From: Faecalicatena orotica
Lineage (GTDB): Bacteria > Bacillota > Clostridia > Lachnospirales > Lachnospiraceae
Reading direction: 5' to 3'
Length of the DNA stretch: 64,000 nt
NCBI RefSeq assembly: GCF_003149245.1
Contig: NZ_QGDL01000001.1
Location: forward strand, 124,001-188,000
In this document: positions 1-10,256 of the stretch, one piece after another
Numbering within the stretch: position 1 is the stretch's first letter
Layout: each line of letters begins with the position of its first letter
Made by a program: the position numbers and the translations under genes
Notes under the pieces: generated by a model
Told to the model about the DNA's origin: nothing
Database searches by the model: none
The model's input: the letters and a program-made list of their open reading frames with translations, nothing else

Positions 1-1
1 G

Positions 2-3000
2 GCTGTCCCGTTTTATGAGGAGCATATCATAAATGAACAAAATTATTTACAATCCAAAGCCTTTGAGAAAGATAAAAGGTACTGGAAAGAGGCTTTGAAA
101 AATATTTCACCGGGACTGGCAAAAGAGTACCAGTGTGCTCTCGTAAGCCCTGTCGGTTATCGTAAATCATACCGGTTATCCAATCGCCTGAACCGTCTGA
201 TTGGCAGTTTTTGTGAGAAAGAGAAGGTTTCTCCGTTTGCGGTCTTTTACATGGGTCTGGCGATTTACTTAAGGCGCATGAAAGGGCAGGAGAGATTCTG
301 CATCGGTGTGCCGACAATCAACAGACTCAATTACAGGGAAAAGCAGGCCGGCGGGATGTTTGTCAATACACTGCCGTTTGTAAATGAACTTGATATTTCG
401 ATGTCATGGAACCAGTTTAATGAAAAGCTTCAGTCTGACTGGTTTTCCTTATTGTGCCATCAAAGAATCCCGTTTGAATATATAAAAAAACTGGCTCAGG
501 AAGGCGGCCACGAAGGAAACGAGCCTTTGTTCCACATTGTGCTGTCCTATCAGAACGGTAAGATGGACCATTTAAGAGGGGCCCGTGTTTTTCTGGAAGG
601 CCGGTGGCTGTACAGTGGTTACCAGAGCGAAGCGCTGTGCATTCATTTAAGCAGCCGCGACGGAGAAAACCAGTTTACGGTAGATTATGATTATCTGACA
701 CAGATTTTCAGTGAACAGGAAATAGAGAAGCTCCATGAAACGCTTTCACGCATCCTAAAAGAAGCCCTCCGGGAACCGGACAAGCCGATATCCTGCCTCT
801 CCCTGCTTGGCGAGGAGACCGAGGAGAGGGTCATCTTTGATTTTAACCAGACGGATACATGGTATGAACGTGAAAAATGTATTGCACAAAAGCTGGATGA
901 GATGATGCAGCTGTATCCGGACCGGGCAGCCGTTATATTTGAAGGAAAAAGAATATCATATAAAGAGCTGGGAAGACAGGCGGGAATCATTTCCGAAAGA
1001 ATCAGGGAGATAACAGGGGATGAACAAGGAACGGTTGCATTGCTGATGGAACGCAGTGACCGTTTGTTTGCCGCGCTTACAGGTATCATATTTTCAGGTA
1101 ACAGCTGGCTTTTTATAGATACAGAGCTGCCATCCATGAGGAAAGAGGAATTGCTGGCAGACAGCCATGCGCTGTTTGTCATTACTGATGACAGTCAGGC
1201 ACTGGATGGGGAAGACGCCCGAAAAGTAATGTTATGGGGGCAGGACACTGCAGTACATGTACTGGAGTTTACCGCGCTTATTTCTGGAAAGGACAGCCCG
1301 GTTTCCACTGATCCCATTGTATTATCACAACCGGATGATCTGGCATATCTGGTTTATACATCCGGCAGCACAGGTCTTCCGAAGGCGGTAGAAGTGGAAC
1401 AGCACAGTGTTGTGAATCTGGCCGCAGCCATGCAGCCACTATATCCAAAGGGCGCGGTCCTTTCGATCTGTAATGTGGGATTCGATGCCTTTCTGCTGGA
1501 AAGTGTGTCCGCACTTTTAAACGGAAAGACGATCGTTATGGCTTCCGGTCAGGAAATGAATCATCCCCGGAAGATCGGCAGGCTGATTCTGAATTACGAT
1601 GCTGGGTTTATGGCGCTGACGCCGTCCAGATTATCCGCTTATATGGCAGAAGAAGAATTTAGAAAAGCACTGTCTCATCTGGAAACGATCATATGCGGAG
1701 GAGAGAGTTTTCCTCTGCAGCTTTACAGAACTCTTTCAGGCCTTACATCAGCGGTGGTATACAACCAGTATGGACCTTCCGAGGCGACAGTGGCAGTCAG
1801 CCATGCAGCAGTAAACGGCAGGGAATCCGTCAATATCGGTGCCCCCCTGCAGAACTGCAGGATCTATATACTGGATGAATATATGAACCCGCTGCCGCCC
1901 GGTTCAGCCGGTGAGATTTATATCGGAGGTGAATGTCTGGCAAGAGGGTATCATAGCCGGGAGAAACTGACAAAGGAGAGTTTCCTTGCGGACCCGTTTA
2001 TAAAGGGGGCGCGGATATACCGCACCGGTGATTATGGGAAATGGTCGGAAGACGGGAGAATCTTTTATCTGGGAAGGAAAGACGACCAGGTAAAACTGCT
2101 TGGACACAGAATTGAGCTTTCCGAGATAGAATCCGTGCTCATGCTCCATCCCGGAGTCTGGACGGCGGCAGTGACGGTATCAGAAGGGATGCTGACTGCG
2201 TATTTTGCGGGAGATGAAGAACTGACAGAGGAAGCATTACTTACCTACGCCGCAAATTACCTGCCGCGGTATCTGATACCGGCTGCAGCGGTAAGGGTAG
2301 AAAAACTGCCGCTTACCACAAATGGAAAAGTCGATTTCAGACTGCTGGAAAAACCGGTTATTACAAATGAGCAGGTACATCCGGCCGATGAAGTGGAAGA
2401 AGTCCTTCTCGATATCTGGAAACGGGTACTTAAGCGGGAAGAACTGGGAGTACAATCGGATTACTTCCGGTCAGGCGGCGATTCCCTGAATGCGGTGCTG
2501 ATGCTTCTGGAGGTAGAAAAAGAATTTTCAAGGAGTATATCGGTTACAGAATTATATGGTTGTTCCACACTGAGAAGACTCGGCAACCTGATCCGTGGGA
2601 AGGCGGTTGAAAGTGGGAACCGGAAAGCAGGCATAAAGAAGGCTCAAGAGCAGGCATTTTATCCGTTGACGCCTTCTCAGGAAAGTTTTTATGTTCTCCA
2701 GCAGCTGGATGAGACAAAGATCAGCTATAATATGCCGATGGCCTTCCGACTTGGTACATGGCTGGATTTCCCGAGACTGGAACAGGCTTTCCGCAAAATG
2801 GCAGAACAGGATCCGGTACTTAGGACTGTTTTTATGATTGAAAGCGGGCAGGTGACGGCCAGAGTGCTCCCCCAGAGTGACTTCCGGATGGAATGGATGG
2901 AAGCGGCCGGATTTGAAGAGGCTATGCATCATTTTGTGCGCCCGTTTGACCTGGAGAAGGGACCTTTGTTCCGGGCGGCAATGGTTAAGCTCCCGGAAAA

Positions 3001-6000
3001 TGAGCCGGGGCTTCTTCTGGATATGCATCACATTATCTCTGACGGAATCAGCATGCAGATTCTGCTTCACAGGCTCGACCTGTACTACCGGGGCGGCGAA
3101 GTAAAAGTACCGGAACTTACATATGCCGATTATGCATGGTGGGTGAAGGAAAATTCCGGTCAGGGGAGGGATTCCTGCAGGAAATTCTGGATGGAACAGA
3201 TGAGGAACTCCCTGCCGGAGAAAACACTTCCCCTTGACCGGCCAAGACCGCCAGTGTTTGACGGAAAGGGGGCGGAGCACTGCTTTGTTCTTCCGGAAGC
3301 CTTAAGCGGCAGCATAAAAGAATTCTGCGAGGAGCATGAGGTGACACCGTTCATTCTTCTTTTGTCAGTTTACGGCCTTCTGGTCAGCCGGTATTCTGGA
3401 TCAGAAAAGGTAGTGGCCGGAACCCCTGTTTCCGGGCGGCATGAACAGAACATGGAGGAAATGACAGGTGTTTTTGTACATACACTTCCTGTGTTCATCC
3501 ATGCGGACCCGGAGCTGACTTTTGAAACGTATCTGCATAATGTCCGTCATACAGTGTCCGGAATGCTGGATCATCAGGAAATTTCGCTGGAAGAGCTGAC
3601 CGGGCTTTCCGGTGCAGAGAGATCAAGAGATAGAAATACACTGTTTGACATTCTGTTTACCATGACTCCTTTGCAGAAGGAGGATGTTACTATTGGGGGT
3701 GCAGACCTTATTTACATGCCTTATGATACACATGCAGTCAAGATGGACCTGAATCTGGAAGTGACTTACATGAAGGGCGGGTACCGTTTCCGTTTCGAGT
3801 ATGCGAAGAGCCTGTTCGACGAGGTAACCATTGCTTTTTATGGAAGATGCTGTGTGCAGGGACTCAAAGAGGTGCTGAAACATCCTGAAAAGAGGCTGGG
3901 CGTCATAGAGATGCTGGATGCGGCGGACAGAATCCGCCTTCTGGAGCAGCCGAGGAGAATCCGCACGCCCTATGATGCGGCACCCGTGGACTGCCTGTTG
4001 GACGAAACAGCCGCAGCCAACCCGGATAGAATAGCGGTACAGTGGGGCGATGGGCAGTTTGACACGTTCGGAACATTAAAGGAAAAAAGCGATCTACTTG
4101 CCTCTGTTTTGGAAAACAAAGGGATTACAGCAGGGGACAAGGTCGCCTTCTTGACGAAACGGACGGGGCTGATGCCAGTCCTTATGTTCGGTATTTTGAA
4201 AGCCGGGGCAGCCTATGTGCCGGTAGACCCGTCTTTTCCGAAAGAGCGGATCAGGTACATGCTTGAGCAGGCGGGGGTCCGGCTGGCCGTTTACGGGCAT
4301 GAGGAACTCGTTCTGGACGGGATGCCCTGTGAGGCACTGGTCTGGGATGAGGAGGAGCTGCTCCGTTTAAAGGGAGATTCAGTGTTTCACAGGAAGCACC
4401 AGTCATCCGATGCGGCAAATGTGATCTTTACATCCGGTACAACAGGAAAGCCGAAGGGGGCTGTCATGCTTCACAGGGCGCTGTCGAATCTGTCAGCGCA
4501 TCTGGAACCACTGCTTGGTACGTGGGATGAAAAAATCCTCTGTGCATCCAACTGTGTATTTGACGTGTTTACAACAGAAACAATTCTGGCGCTGGGGAAG
4601 GGGTATCCGGTCAGTATTGCGGATGAAGAAGAAATGCTGCTCCCGTGGAAGATGGCAGAGCGGATCAGGAGGGACCGGGTAACGATCCTCCAGCTGACTC
4701 CGTCCAGACTGCAGATGTGTCTGGGTGATGAAAGCTTTTGTGCGAGCCTGAGCGGCATACACAGGATTATCCTTCTCGGTGAGCCGTGGGGGATGGAGCT
4801 TAAAAGGAGGCTGAAGGACCTCACAGATGCCAGAATCTTCAATATCTACGGCCCGACGGAAACGTCTGTCCATAACTGCCAGGGAGATATTACGGATGAG
4901 GACAGCATCCATATAGGAAAGCCTATCGGAAACTGCCGCTACTACCTGCTGGATGAAAAAGGAAAGCCGCTGCCGCCGACTGCGGTGGGGGAAATATATA
5001 TAGCCGGGGAATGCCTGTCAGCCGGTTATATTGGTCAGCCGGAACTGACAGAGGAGGTATTTGTGCCGGACTGTTACTCAAAAGAAGAGAAGATGTACCG
5101 CACCGGAGATCTCGGCAGACTCAGGGCGGATGGAAACTGGCAGTGTCTGGGGCGTGTTGACACACAACTGAAGCTGAATGGACACAGAATTGAACCTCTG
5201 GAAATTGCAGAAGCTATGCAGCAGTCAGGGATGGTGAAAGAGGCTGCAGTTGTTCCCGTGCTAAGGGACGGGATTCCGGAGTATTTAAGAGGTGCTGCGG
5301 TAGCGGCCCCCGGTTATCAGGAAGGGGCACTCAGAGAATTTCTGTTAGAAAGACTCCCAGATTATATGATTCCTTCTGAAATCCTGACATTAACAGAAAT
5401 GCCGAGAACGGCAAGCGGTAAAACGGATTTGAAGAAACTTGCACTGCCGGATATAAAATCTGCTGCAGAAGCAGGAGAAAGAGAAATGAGTGAAATCGCT
5501 GCATTGTGGCGGGAAGTGCTCGGAAAAGACCCCGACCCGGAAGTTTCTTTTTTTGAGCAGGGAGGAACATCTCTTATGGCTATCCTGATTCTGAACAGGT
5601 ATCATCAGAAACAGTACGATTTCAGCATCAATGATTTTTATCATTATCCGACACTTGATGCTCAGGAAAAGCTTTTATCTGGCAAAAAGCGGGATGGGGA
5701 GCAGAAAACGGCACAGGAGCAGACAGTGACGCCGGAAATTCCACGTAAATCAGCGGGGGTGGATGAATGTATCTGTTCACTGGGAGCCATACTCCTGACC
5801 GGTGCATCCGGATATCTGGGAAGTTATATTCTAAAAAAACTGCTGGAGTATGGTGGTGAGAAAGTATACTGCCTGGTCAGAGGGAACGGGGAACGGTTGA
5901 AAGAGGTTCTGGATACATATTTTGATTCCGGTTTTTATGAGAAGTACGCGGGGCGCATTGAAATTGCCACTGGTGACATAACAAAGGAAGGGTTCGGGCT

Positions 6001-6856
6001 GCCACAGGATATCTATGACAAAATGGTACAGGAAGTGACACGCGTATTCCACTGTGCGGCGGATGTCAGGCACTATGCGCCGCCGGAGGAGCTGAACCGT
6101 ACAAATATAGAGGGGACCGCGGAGGTACTGCATTTTGTGAAAAAGGCAGGTGCGGCAATGATGCACATGTCGACTGTCAGTGTGGCCGGAAACAGGCTTC
6201 TGGAGGAACCGGGCCGGACATATACCTTTCATGAAGAAGATCTGGATGCCGGGCAGAACTGGCAGGATAATCCTTATGTCAAGAGCAAACTCCTTGCAGA
6301 AAAGCTGGTAGATGATGCCGTGAAAGAAGGAGCGCATGCAAGAATATTCAGGATCGGAAGGCTGGCGGCTAATTCTTATAATGGAAAATTCCAGAAGAAC
6401 CCACAGTCAAATGCATATTACCGGCTGATCAAAGGCATTCTGGAACTGGGAATGATGCCGGAGGCCCTCTATCATCAGCCGATCGAGCTGACACCTGTCA
6501 ATCAGGCCGCGGAGGCCGTGGTCAGATTAAGTGGTTCAACAGGCGGAACATACCACATATACTGCCCGTACGAGACTGAGATCGGACCGCTTGCCAAAGC
6601 CTGTGCACCCATAGAGCGAGTGTCTGCCGATGACTTTGAGCATATGCTTGAGAAACGTATGACAGAGTCTGATTCACCATATATACAGGCACTGGCACAG
6701 GTGTGGTATGAAGGAAAAACAGACGGGAGTATGGTGCAGCTTCGTCAGGACAAGACACTAAAAAAATTGGCGGAACTGGATTTCTGGTGGCAGAAACCAG
6801 ATATTGATAAACAAAAGATGTGTTTTTTACAGGAAGGAAGTGAGGGAAAGGTATGA
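2..6856 (+). CDS. Non-ribosomal peptide synthetase, C-A-T-C-A-T-R, 5' end outside window
   Basis: The frame is open from base 2, so the gene starts upstream and only the C-terminal half of the first condensation domain is seen. Visible order: C1 (to about 830, FVNTLP motif), A1 (about 860-2340; YTSGSTG near 1350, YRTGD near 2020), carrier T1 (GGDS, serine codon 2483), C2 (about 2640-3930, intact HHIISDG near 3024), A2 (about 3970-5430; FTSGTTG, YRTGD, SGK), carrier T2 (GGTS, serine codon 5570) and a terminal reductase (about 5770-6780; TGASGYLG nucleotide loop, YVKSK as YxxxK pair). There is no thioesterase. FDAFLLE (A1) and FDVFTTE (A2) keep the pocket aspartate, so both modules should activate alpha-amino acids; I could not assign which. 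In the family, such a reductase releases the peptide as an aldehyde or alcohol; dipeptide aldehydes can cyclise to pyrazinones. The stop overlaps the next start (ATGA). The downstream acyl ligase and carrier suggest C1 takes a fatty acyl starter (inference). Confidence 0.93.
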   Translation, partial: AVPFYEEHIINEQNYLQSKAFEKDKRYWKEALKNISPGLAKEYQCALVSPVGYRKSYRLSNRLNRLIGSFCEKEKVSPFAVFYMGLAIYLRRMKGQERFCIGVPTINRLNYREKQAGGMFVNTLPFVNELDISMSWNQFNEKLQSDWFSLLCHQRIPFEYIKKLAQEGGHEGNEPLFHIVLSYQNGKMDHLRGARVFLEGRWLYSGYQSEALCIHLSSRDGENQFTVDYDYLTQIFSEQEIEKLHETLSRILKEALREPDKPISCLSLLGEETEERVIFDFNQTDTWYEREKCIAQKLDEMMQLYPDRAAVIFEGKRISYKELGRQAGIISERIREITGDEQGTVALLMERSDRLFAALTGIIFSGNSWLFIDTELPSMRKEELLADSHALFVITDDSQALDGEDARKVMLWGQDTAVHVLEFTALISGKDSPVSTDPIVLSQPDDLAYLVYTSGSTGLPKAVEVEQHSVVNLAAAMQPLYPKGAVLSICNVGFDAFLLESVSALLNGKTIVMASGQEMNHPRKIGRLILNYDAGFMALTPSRLSAYMAEEEFRKALSHLETIICGGESFPLQLYRTLSGLTSAVVYNQYGPSEATVAVSHAAVNGRESVNIGAPLQNCRIYILDEYMNPLPPGSAGEIYIGGECLARGYHSREKLTKESFLADPFIKGARIYRTGDYGKWSEDGRIFYLGRKDDQVKLLGHRIELSEIESVLMLHPGVWTAAVTVSEGMLTAYFAGDEELTEEALLTYAANYLPRYLIPAAAVRVEKLPLTTNGKVDFRLLEKPVITNEQVHPADEVEEVLLDIWKRVLKREELGVQSDYFRSGGDSLNAVLMLLEVEKEFSRSISVTELYGCSTLRRLGNLIRGKAVESGNRKAGIKKAQEQAFYPLTPSQESFYVLQQLDETKISYNMPMAFRLGTWLDFPRLEQAFRKMAEQDPVLRTVFMIESGQVTARVLPQSDFRMEWMEAAGFEEAMHHFVRPFDLEKGPLFRAAMVKLPENEPGLLLDMHHIISDGISMQILLHRLDLYYRGGEVKVPELTYADYAWWVKENSGQGRDSCRKFWMEQMRNSLPEKTLPLDRPRPPVFDGKGAEHCFVLPEALSGSIKEFCEEHEVTPFILLLSVYGLLVSRYSGSEKVVAGTPVSGRHEQNMEEMTGVFVHTLPVFIHADPELTFETYLHNVRHTVSGMLDHQEISLEELTGLSGAERSRDRNTLFDILFTMTPLQKEDVTIGGADLIYMPYDTHAVKMDLNLEVTYMKGGYRFRFEYAKSLFDEVTIAFYGRCCVQGLKEVLKHPEKRLGVIEMLDAADRIRLLEQPRRIRTPYDAAPVDCLLDETAAANPDRIAVQWGDGQFDTFGTLKEKSDLLASVLENKGITAGDKVAFLTKRTGLMPVLMFGILKAGAAYVPVDPSFPKERIRYMLEQAGVRLAVYGHEELVLDGMPCEALVWDEEELLRLKGDSVFHRKHQSSDAANVIFTSGTTGKPKGAVMLHRALSNLSAHLEPLLGTWDEKILCASNCVFDVFTTETILALGKGYPVSIADEEEMLLPWKMAERIRRDRVTILQLTPSRLQMCLGDESFCASLSGIHRIILLGEPWGMELKRRLKDLTDARIFNIYGPTETSVHNCQGDITDEDSIHIGKPIGNCRYYLLDEKGKPLPPTAVGEIYIAGECLSAGYIGQPELTEEVFVPDCYSKEEKMYRTGDLGRLRADGNWQCLGRVDTQLKLNGHRIEPLEIAEAMQQSGMVKEAAVVPVLRDGIPEYLRGAAVAAPGYQEGALREFLLERLPDYMIPSEILTLTEMPRTASGKTDLKKLALPDIKSAAEAGEREMSEIAALWREVLGKDPDPEVSFFEQGGTSLMAILILNRYHQKQYDFSINDFYHYPTLDAQEKLLSGKKRDGEQKTAQEQTVTPEIPRKSAGVDECICSLGAILLTGASGYLGSYILKKLLEYGGEKVYCLVRGNGERLKEVLDTYFDSGFYEKYAGRIEIATGDITKEGFGLPQDIYDKMVQEVTRVFHCAADVRHYAPPEELNRTNIEGTAEVLHFVKKAGAAMMHMSTVSVAGNRLLEEPGRTYTFHEEDLDAGQNWQDNPYVKSKLLAEKLVDDAVKEGAHARIFRIGRLAANSYNGKFQKNPQSNAYYRLIKGILELGMMPEALYHQPIELTPVNQAAEAVVRLSGSTGGTYHIYCPYETEIGPLAKACAPIERVSADDFEHMLEKRMTESDSPYIQALAQVWYEGKTDGSMVQLRQDKTLKKLAELDFWWQKPDIDKQKMCFLQEGSEGKV

Positions 6857-8670
6857 CAATTGTCGGCCACATATTGGATGTATCTGCTGCGGTTCTTGCA
6901 TTTTTTATAGTCAGCTGCTTTTTGAAGGGCAGACTCAGTGCAGTGCAGAAATTGTACCTGTCTTCGGCGGCCTTCCTGCTCGTCTGGCTTATGGCGATCA
7001 TCGGTATGGAGCATACGAAAAAGGTGGGCATCTGGCAGGTGCTGGATGCCATTACATGTGCATGTTCTGCACTGCTTATTATGACAATACTGATGATCTC
7101 GCTTATTTTTACAAAAAATCTTGTGAAAGTACCGCGGAATTACTGGCTGCTGTATCTGCTGCCGGCCCTGTCATCCCTGATTGTATTTACAAATCCGCTG
7201 CACCACCTGTTCTATCGCAGGTTTTCCATCTATGCCTCTGAGGTGCGTTTTGGACCTCTGTTTATTATTTCAGGGCTGCAGTATTATATTTATTCCCTGT
7301 TTGTCCTTATAATCATGATACGTTTCGGTTTAAAAAGCCGTGTGAGGAGGGTGTGGGGGCAGGTTGGCCTGTTTATCGGCGGGCTTCTGGTTCCGCTTTT
7401 CACCAACTTGCTGGCAACACTGAAGGTGGTGAATCTGCCAATATCGGCAACACCGCTTGCCTTTCTGGTCACGATTATATGCCACGGGATCGCGGTCTAT
7501 TATTTTAATTTCCTTAATATCAAGCCGGCGGCGCTGGAAAATATGGTGGACAATATTTCGGAAGGATATGCAATCCTGTCTGCGGACAGCTGCATCATTT
7601 ACAGCAATACGGCTTTTGAGGAGATATTCGGGGACAAGTACCATATGAGGATTAACAGCTACCTGAACAGGATTGTGGAAGAACTGGAGGACCGGAAAAA
7701 GGATGTCATCTATAATCTGCTCAATTTTTTTGATGTATGTAAGCAGTCGGTTAATATTATATCTTATGAGCAGGCCATCCTCTGTGAGGAAGGAAAATTT
7801 TATTATTCTGTAGAACTAACCCCGATTCTGGTCAAACACAGGCTGGCAGGGGTACTGGCCATGTTCAGGGACGTGACAAAATTAAAGGAAGAGATGCGCA
7901 GGAAACAGCAGAACCTGAGCCGGGCAATGGAGCGGGAACGGCTGATCTCCCTCGGCCAGATGATCGGAAGTATTTCACATAACCTGAAGACTCCTATTAT
8001 GGCCGTGTCTGGTGATGTGGCGCTTCTGGAGGATCTGGTTAGAGAATATAAGGATAGTATCGGAGATCAGGATGTGACCGTAGAGGACCATAAGGAGATT
8101 GCGGATGAAATGTCCGGCTGGCTTCAAAGAATTAAAGAATGCTGTGCTTATATGTCCGATATTATTACTACGGTAAAAGGAATGGCAGCAAATCTGAGCA
8201 CGTCTTCGGAAGGTGAATTTACCATTGACGAGCTGATAAAGAGAGTCCAGATGTTTTTAAAGGGAAAACTGGGAAAGAACGGCTGCCGGCTCATCGTTTC
8301 GAACGAGCTGCCCGAGGGGAATGTAATACACGGGGATATCAATAATATGGTCCAGGTAATTAATAACCTGATTGATAATGCCTGTGATGCGATGGAAGGA
8401 AGAGGCGGGGAAATAAAGCTGAGAGCCTTTCGGACAGAACACAGCATCTGTATGATGGTAAGGGACCAGGGGTGCGGTATTCCGAATGATGTGAAGGAGA
8501 AGCTTTTCCGATCCATGTATACGACAAAAGGAACGAAGGGTACGGGACTGGGACTGTACAGCTCGGCGGAAATCATCCGGGCAAGATTTGGAGGAAAAAT
8601 ATGGGTTGAGGACAATGAGGACGGCGGGGCAAGCTTTTTTGTCGAGCTTCCTGATGAGGAGAGAGGATAG
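6853..8670 (+). CDS. Seven-helix membrane sensor histidine kinase with PAS domain
   Basis: This 605-residue protein has about seven hydrophobic segments in residues 3-220, typical of the 7TM N-terminal region of some histidine kinases. A PAS-like domain follows (about 228-352). The phosphoacceptor region has His376 in SISHNLKTPI, with Asn where most kinases have Glu. A C-terminal ATPase domain carries an N box with NLIDNACDAM, a DQGCGI box and a GTGLGLY box. It should autophosphorylate on the inner face of the membrane and pass phosphate to the regulator encoded 5 bases downstream. Its ATG overlaps the stop of the peptide synthetase (ATGA), so the two are translationally coupled. Placement inside a biosynthetic operon suggests it senses the product or its target. 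The ligand is unknown. Confidence 0.9.
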   Translation: MTIVGHILDVSAAVLAFFIVSCFLKGRLSAVQKLYLSSAAFLLVWLMAIIGMEHTKKVGIWQVLDAITCACSALLIMTILMISLIFTKNLVKVPRNYWLLYLLPALSSLIVFTNPLHHLFYRRFSIYASEVRFGPLFIISGLQYYIYSLFVLIIMIRFGLKSRVRRVWGQVGLFIGGLLVPLFTNLLATLKVVNLPISATPLAFLVTIICHGIAVYYFNFLNIKPAALENMVDNISEGYAILSADSCIIYSNTAFEEIFGDKYHMRINSYLNRIVEELEDRKKDVIYNLLNFFDVCKQSVNIISYEQAILCEEGKFYYSVELTPILVKHRLAGVLAMFRDVTKLKEEMRRKQQNLSRAMERERLISLGQMIGSISHNLKTPIMAVSGDVALLEDLVREYKDSIGDQDVTVEDHKEIADEMSGWLQRIKECCAYMSDIITTVKGMAANLSTSSEGEFTIDELIKRVQMFLKGKLGKNGCRLIVSNELPEGNVIHGDINNMVQVINNLIDNACDAMEGRGGEIKLRAFRTEHSICMMVRDQGCGIPNDVKEKLFRSMYTTKGTKGTGLGLYSSAEIIRARFGGKIWVEDNEDGGASFFVELPDEERG

Positions 8671-8675
8671 GAAAC

Positions 8676-10256
8676 ATGCGTAAGAATAGAGCTGGAAAAG
8701 AAAAAAATGGATTTAAAATGTTTATTCTTGATGATGACAGGAATATCCTGGAGGCTTTGGGGGCTAATTTCCGGACAAAGGGCTATGAGGTGGTGACACA
8801 GGAGAACCCACTGGAAGCGCTGAGGCAGATGGAAGAAGAGCATTATGATATTCTGATTCTGGATTTTATTATGACACCAGTCTGTGGGGACGAAGTGGTG
8901 GCGAGGCTCAGGAAATTCGATCAGAGAATCTATGTGATCATGCTGACGGGCCACAAGGAACTGGCACCGCCCCTTAATACGATCCGGGAGTTGGAAATTC
9001 AGGGATATTGTGAAAAAAGCAGCAGGTATGACCAGTTGGAACTGCTTGTGGAAAGCTGTGTAAAATGTATCCGCCATATTAATACCATTTACCGCTACCA
9101 GGATGGATTGTCCAGCATTCTGACAGCAATCCCGCATCTGCACCAGATGCTCCCGGTGGATGAACTGTGCAGACAGGTCCTGACTGAATTAAAGGAACTG
9201 ACAAGATCTCAGGACTGCTTTGTATGGGTGAAACCGGACAGCATACTGACTGATATTGATACAGCTGAGCTGCCTGCGGATATTTACCGGGGGGCCGGAA
9301 AATATGAGATGTCTTTTTTCGAATTTGAAAGAGAAAATTATCCTGAAGTGGTGGGGGTGATCAGACAGAGTCTGAATGAGCGCAGAATTATTTTTCAGGA
9401 TGAAAAACATGTACTGCTGGTACCGCTTCTTGGAAAAAATGAGATGATACTTGGTGTGCTCGGGGCGGAGATGGAAGAACGTCCTGATATCACGATGGAG
9501 GCTCTGCTTTCGGTTTATGCGGAACAGGTTACAACTGCGCTTCGCAATGCACTGTTGAAAATCCTGCTGAACGCAAATAATGTCAGACTTTCGAGCATGA
9601 ATAAAAGACTGCGGGACAGTTTTATGCAGACAGTAGAGGCGCTGCGTCTTCTGGTGGATGCGAAGGATCTGTATACGAGGGGGCATTCCGACAGAGTATC
9701 ATTTTACGGGGTGGAACTTGCAAAGAAAGTATCTGACGACAAAGTGTTTATTAACAGAGTCCGTATCGCCGGGCTTTTGCATGATGTCGGGAAGATTGGT
9801 GTATCTGATGCTATTTTAAGCAAACCGGACCGGCTGACGGAAAACGAATTTGCGGAAATAAAGAAGCATCCGGGAATCGGGGCAAATATTCTGGCCTGCA
9901 TGGACATGTTTAATGCAATCGGTGATATCGTTTGTGCCCACCACGAGCGTTTCGACGGGACCGGTTATCCGAAAAAGCGGATGGGGGAAGGAATTCCGAA
10001 GGAGGCAAGGATCATATCGATTGCAGATGCCTTTGATGCAATGATGTCAGACAGGCATTACAGAAAGAGGCTTTCTTTTGATCAGGCGGTGGTACAGCTC
10101 AGGACAGGGAAAGGCAGTCAGTTTGACCCATGCCTTGTGGATGCATTTTTAGAAGTGTTGGAAGATTACGATACGATATGTGGGGAACTGCAGTGGACTT
10201 ATGAAGAAAATAACAAAGGGAGATATGCGGATTATGGAACAGAAGACATTATATAG
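8676..10256 (+). CDS. Response regulator with GAF-like middle and HD-GYP output domain
   Basis: The 526-residue protein starts with a receiver domain (about 14-130; phosphoacceptor Asp63 in LILDF, acidic DDD near residue 20). A GAF-like middle region follows (about 150-305), then a C-terminal HD-GYP domain (about 320-500) with RGHSDRVS, LLHDVGKIG and HHERFDGTGYP, so the metal-binding and GYP residues look intact. HD-GYP proteins typically hydrolyse cyclic di-GMP or a related dinucleotide. It is the likely partner of the kinase just upstream. There is no DNA-binding domain, so control of this cluster would be indirect or through second-messenger level. The start at 8676 has a GGAGAGAGG-type site; Met15 at 8718 is the alternative. 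The end overlaps the next gene by 23 bases. Confidence 0.9.
   Translation: MRKNRAGKEKNGFKMFILDDDRNILEALGANFRTKGYEVVTQENPLEALRQMEEEHYDILILDFIMTPVCGDEVVARLRKFDQRIYVIMLTGHKELAPPLNTIRELEIQGYCEKSSRYDQLELLVESCVKCIRHINTIYRYQDGLSSILTAIPHLHQMLPVDELCRQVLTELKELTRSQDCFVWVKPDSILTDIDTAELPADIYRGAGKYEMSFFEFERENYPEVVGVIRQSLNERRIIFQDEKHVLLVPLLGKNEMILGVLGAEMEERPDITMEALLSVYAEQVTTALRNALLKILLNANNVRLSSMNKRLRDSFMQTVEALRLLVDAKDLYTRGHSDRVSFYGVELAKKVSDDKVFINRVRIAGLLHDVGKIGVSDAILSKPDRLTENEFAEIKKHPGIGANILACMDMFNAIGDIVCAHHERFDGTGYPKKRMGEGIPKEARIISIADAFDAMMSDRHYRKRLSFDQAVVQLRTGKGSQFDPCLVDAFLEVLEDYDTICGELQWTYEENNKGRYADYGTEDII

Noticed and set aside
2552-3280. Long minus-strand frame inside the NRPS gene
   Set aside because: Antisense shadow of the C2 domain, with no ribosome site and no recognisable product.
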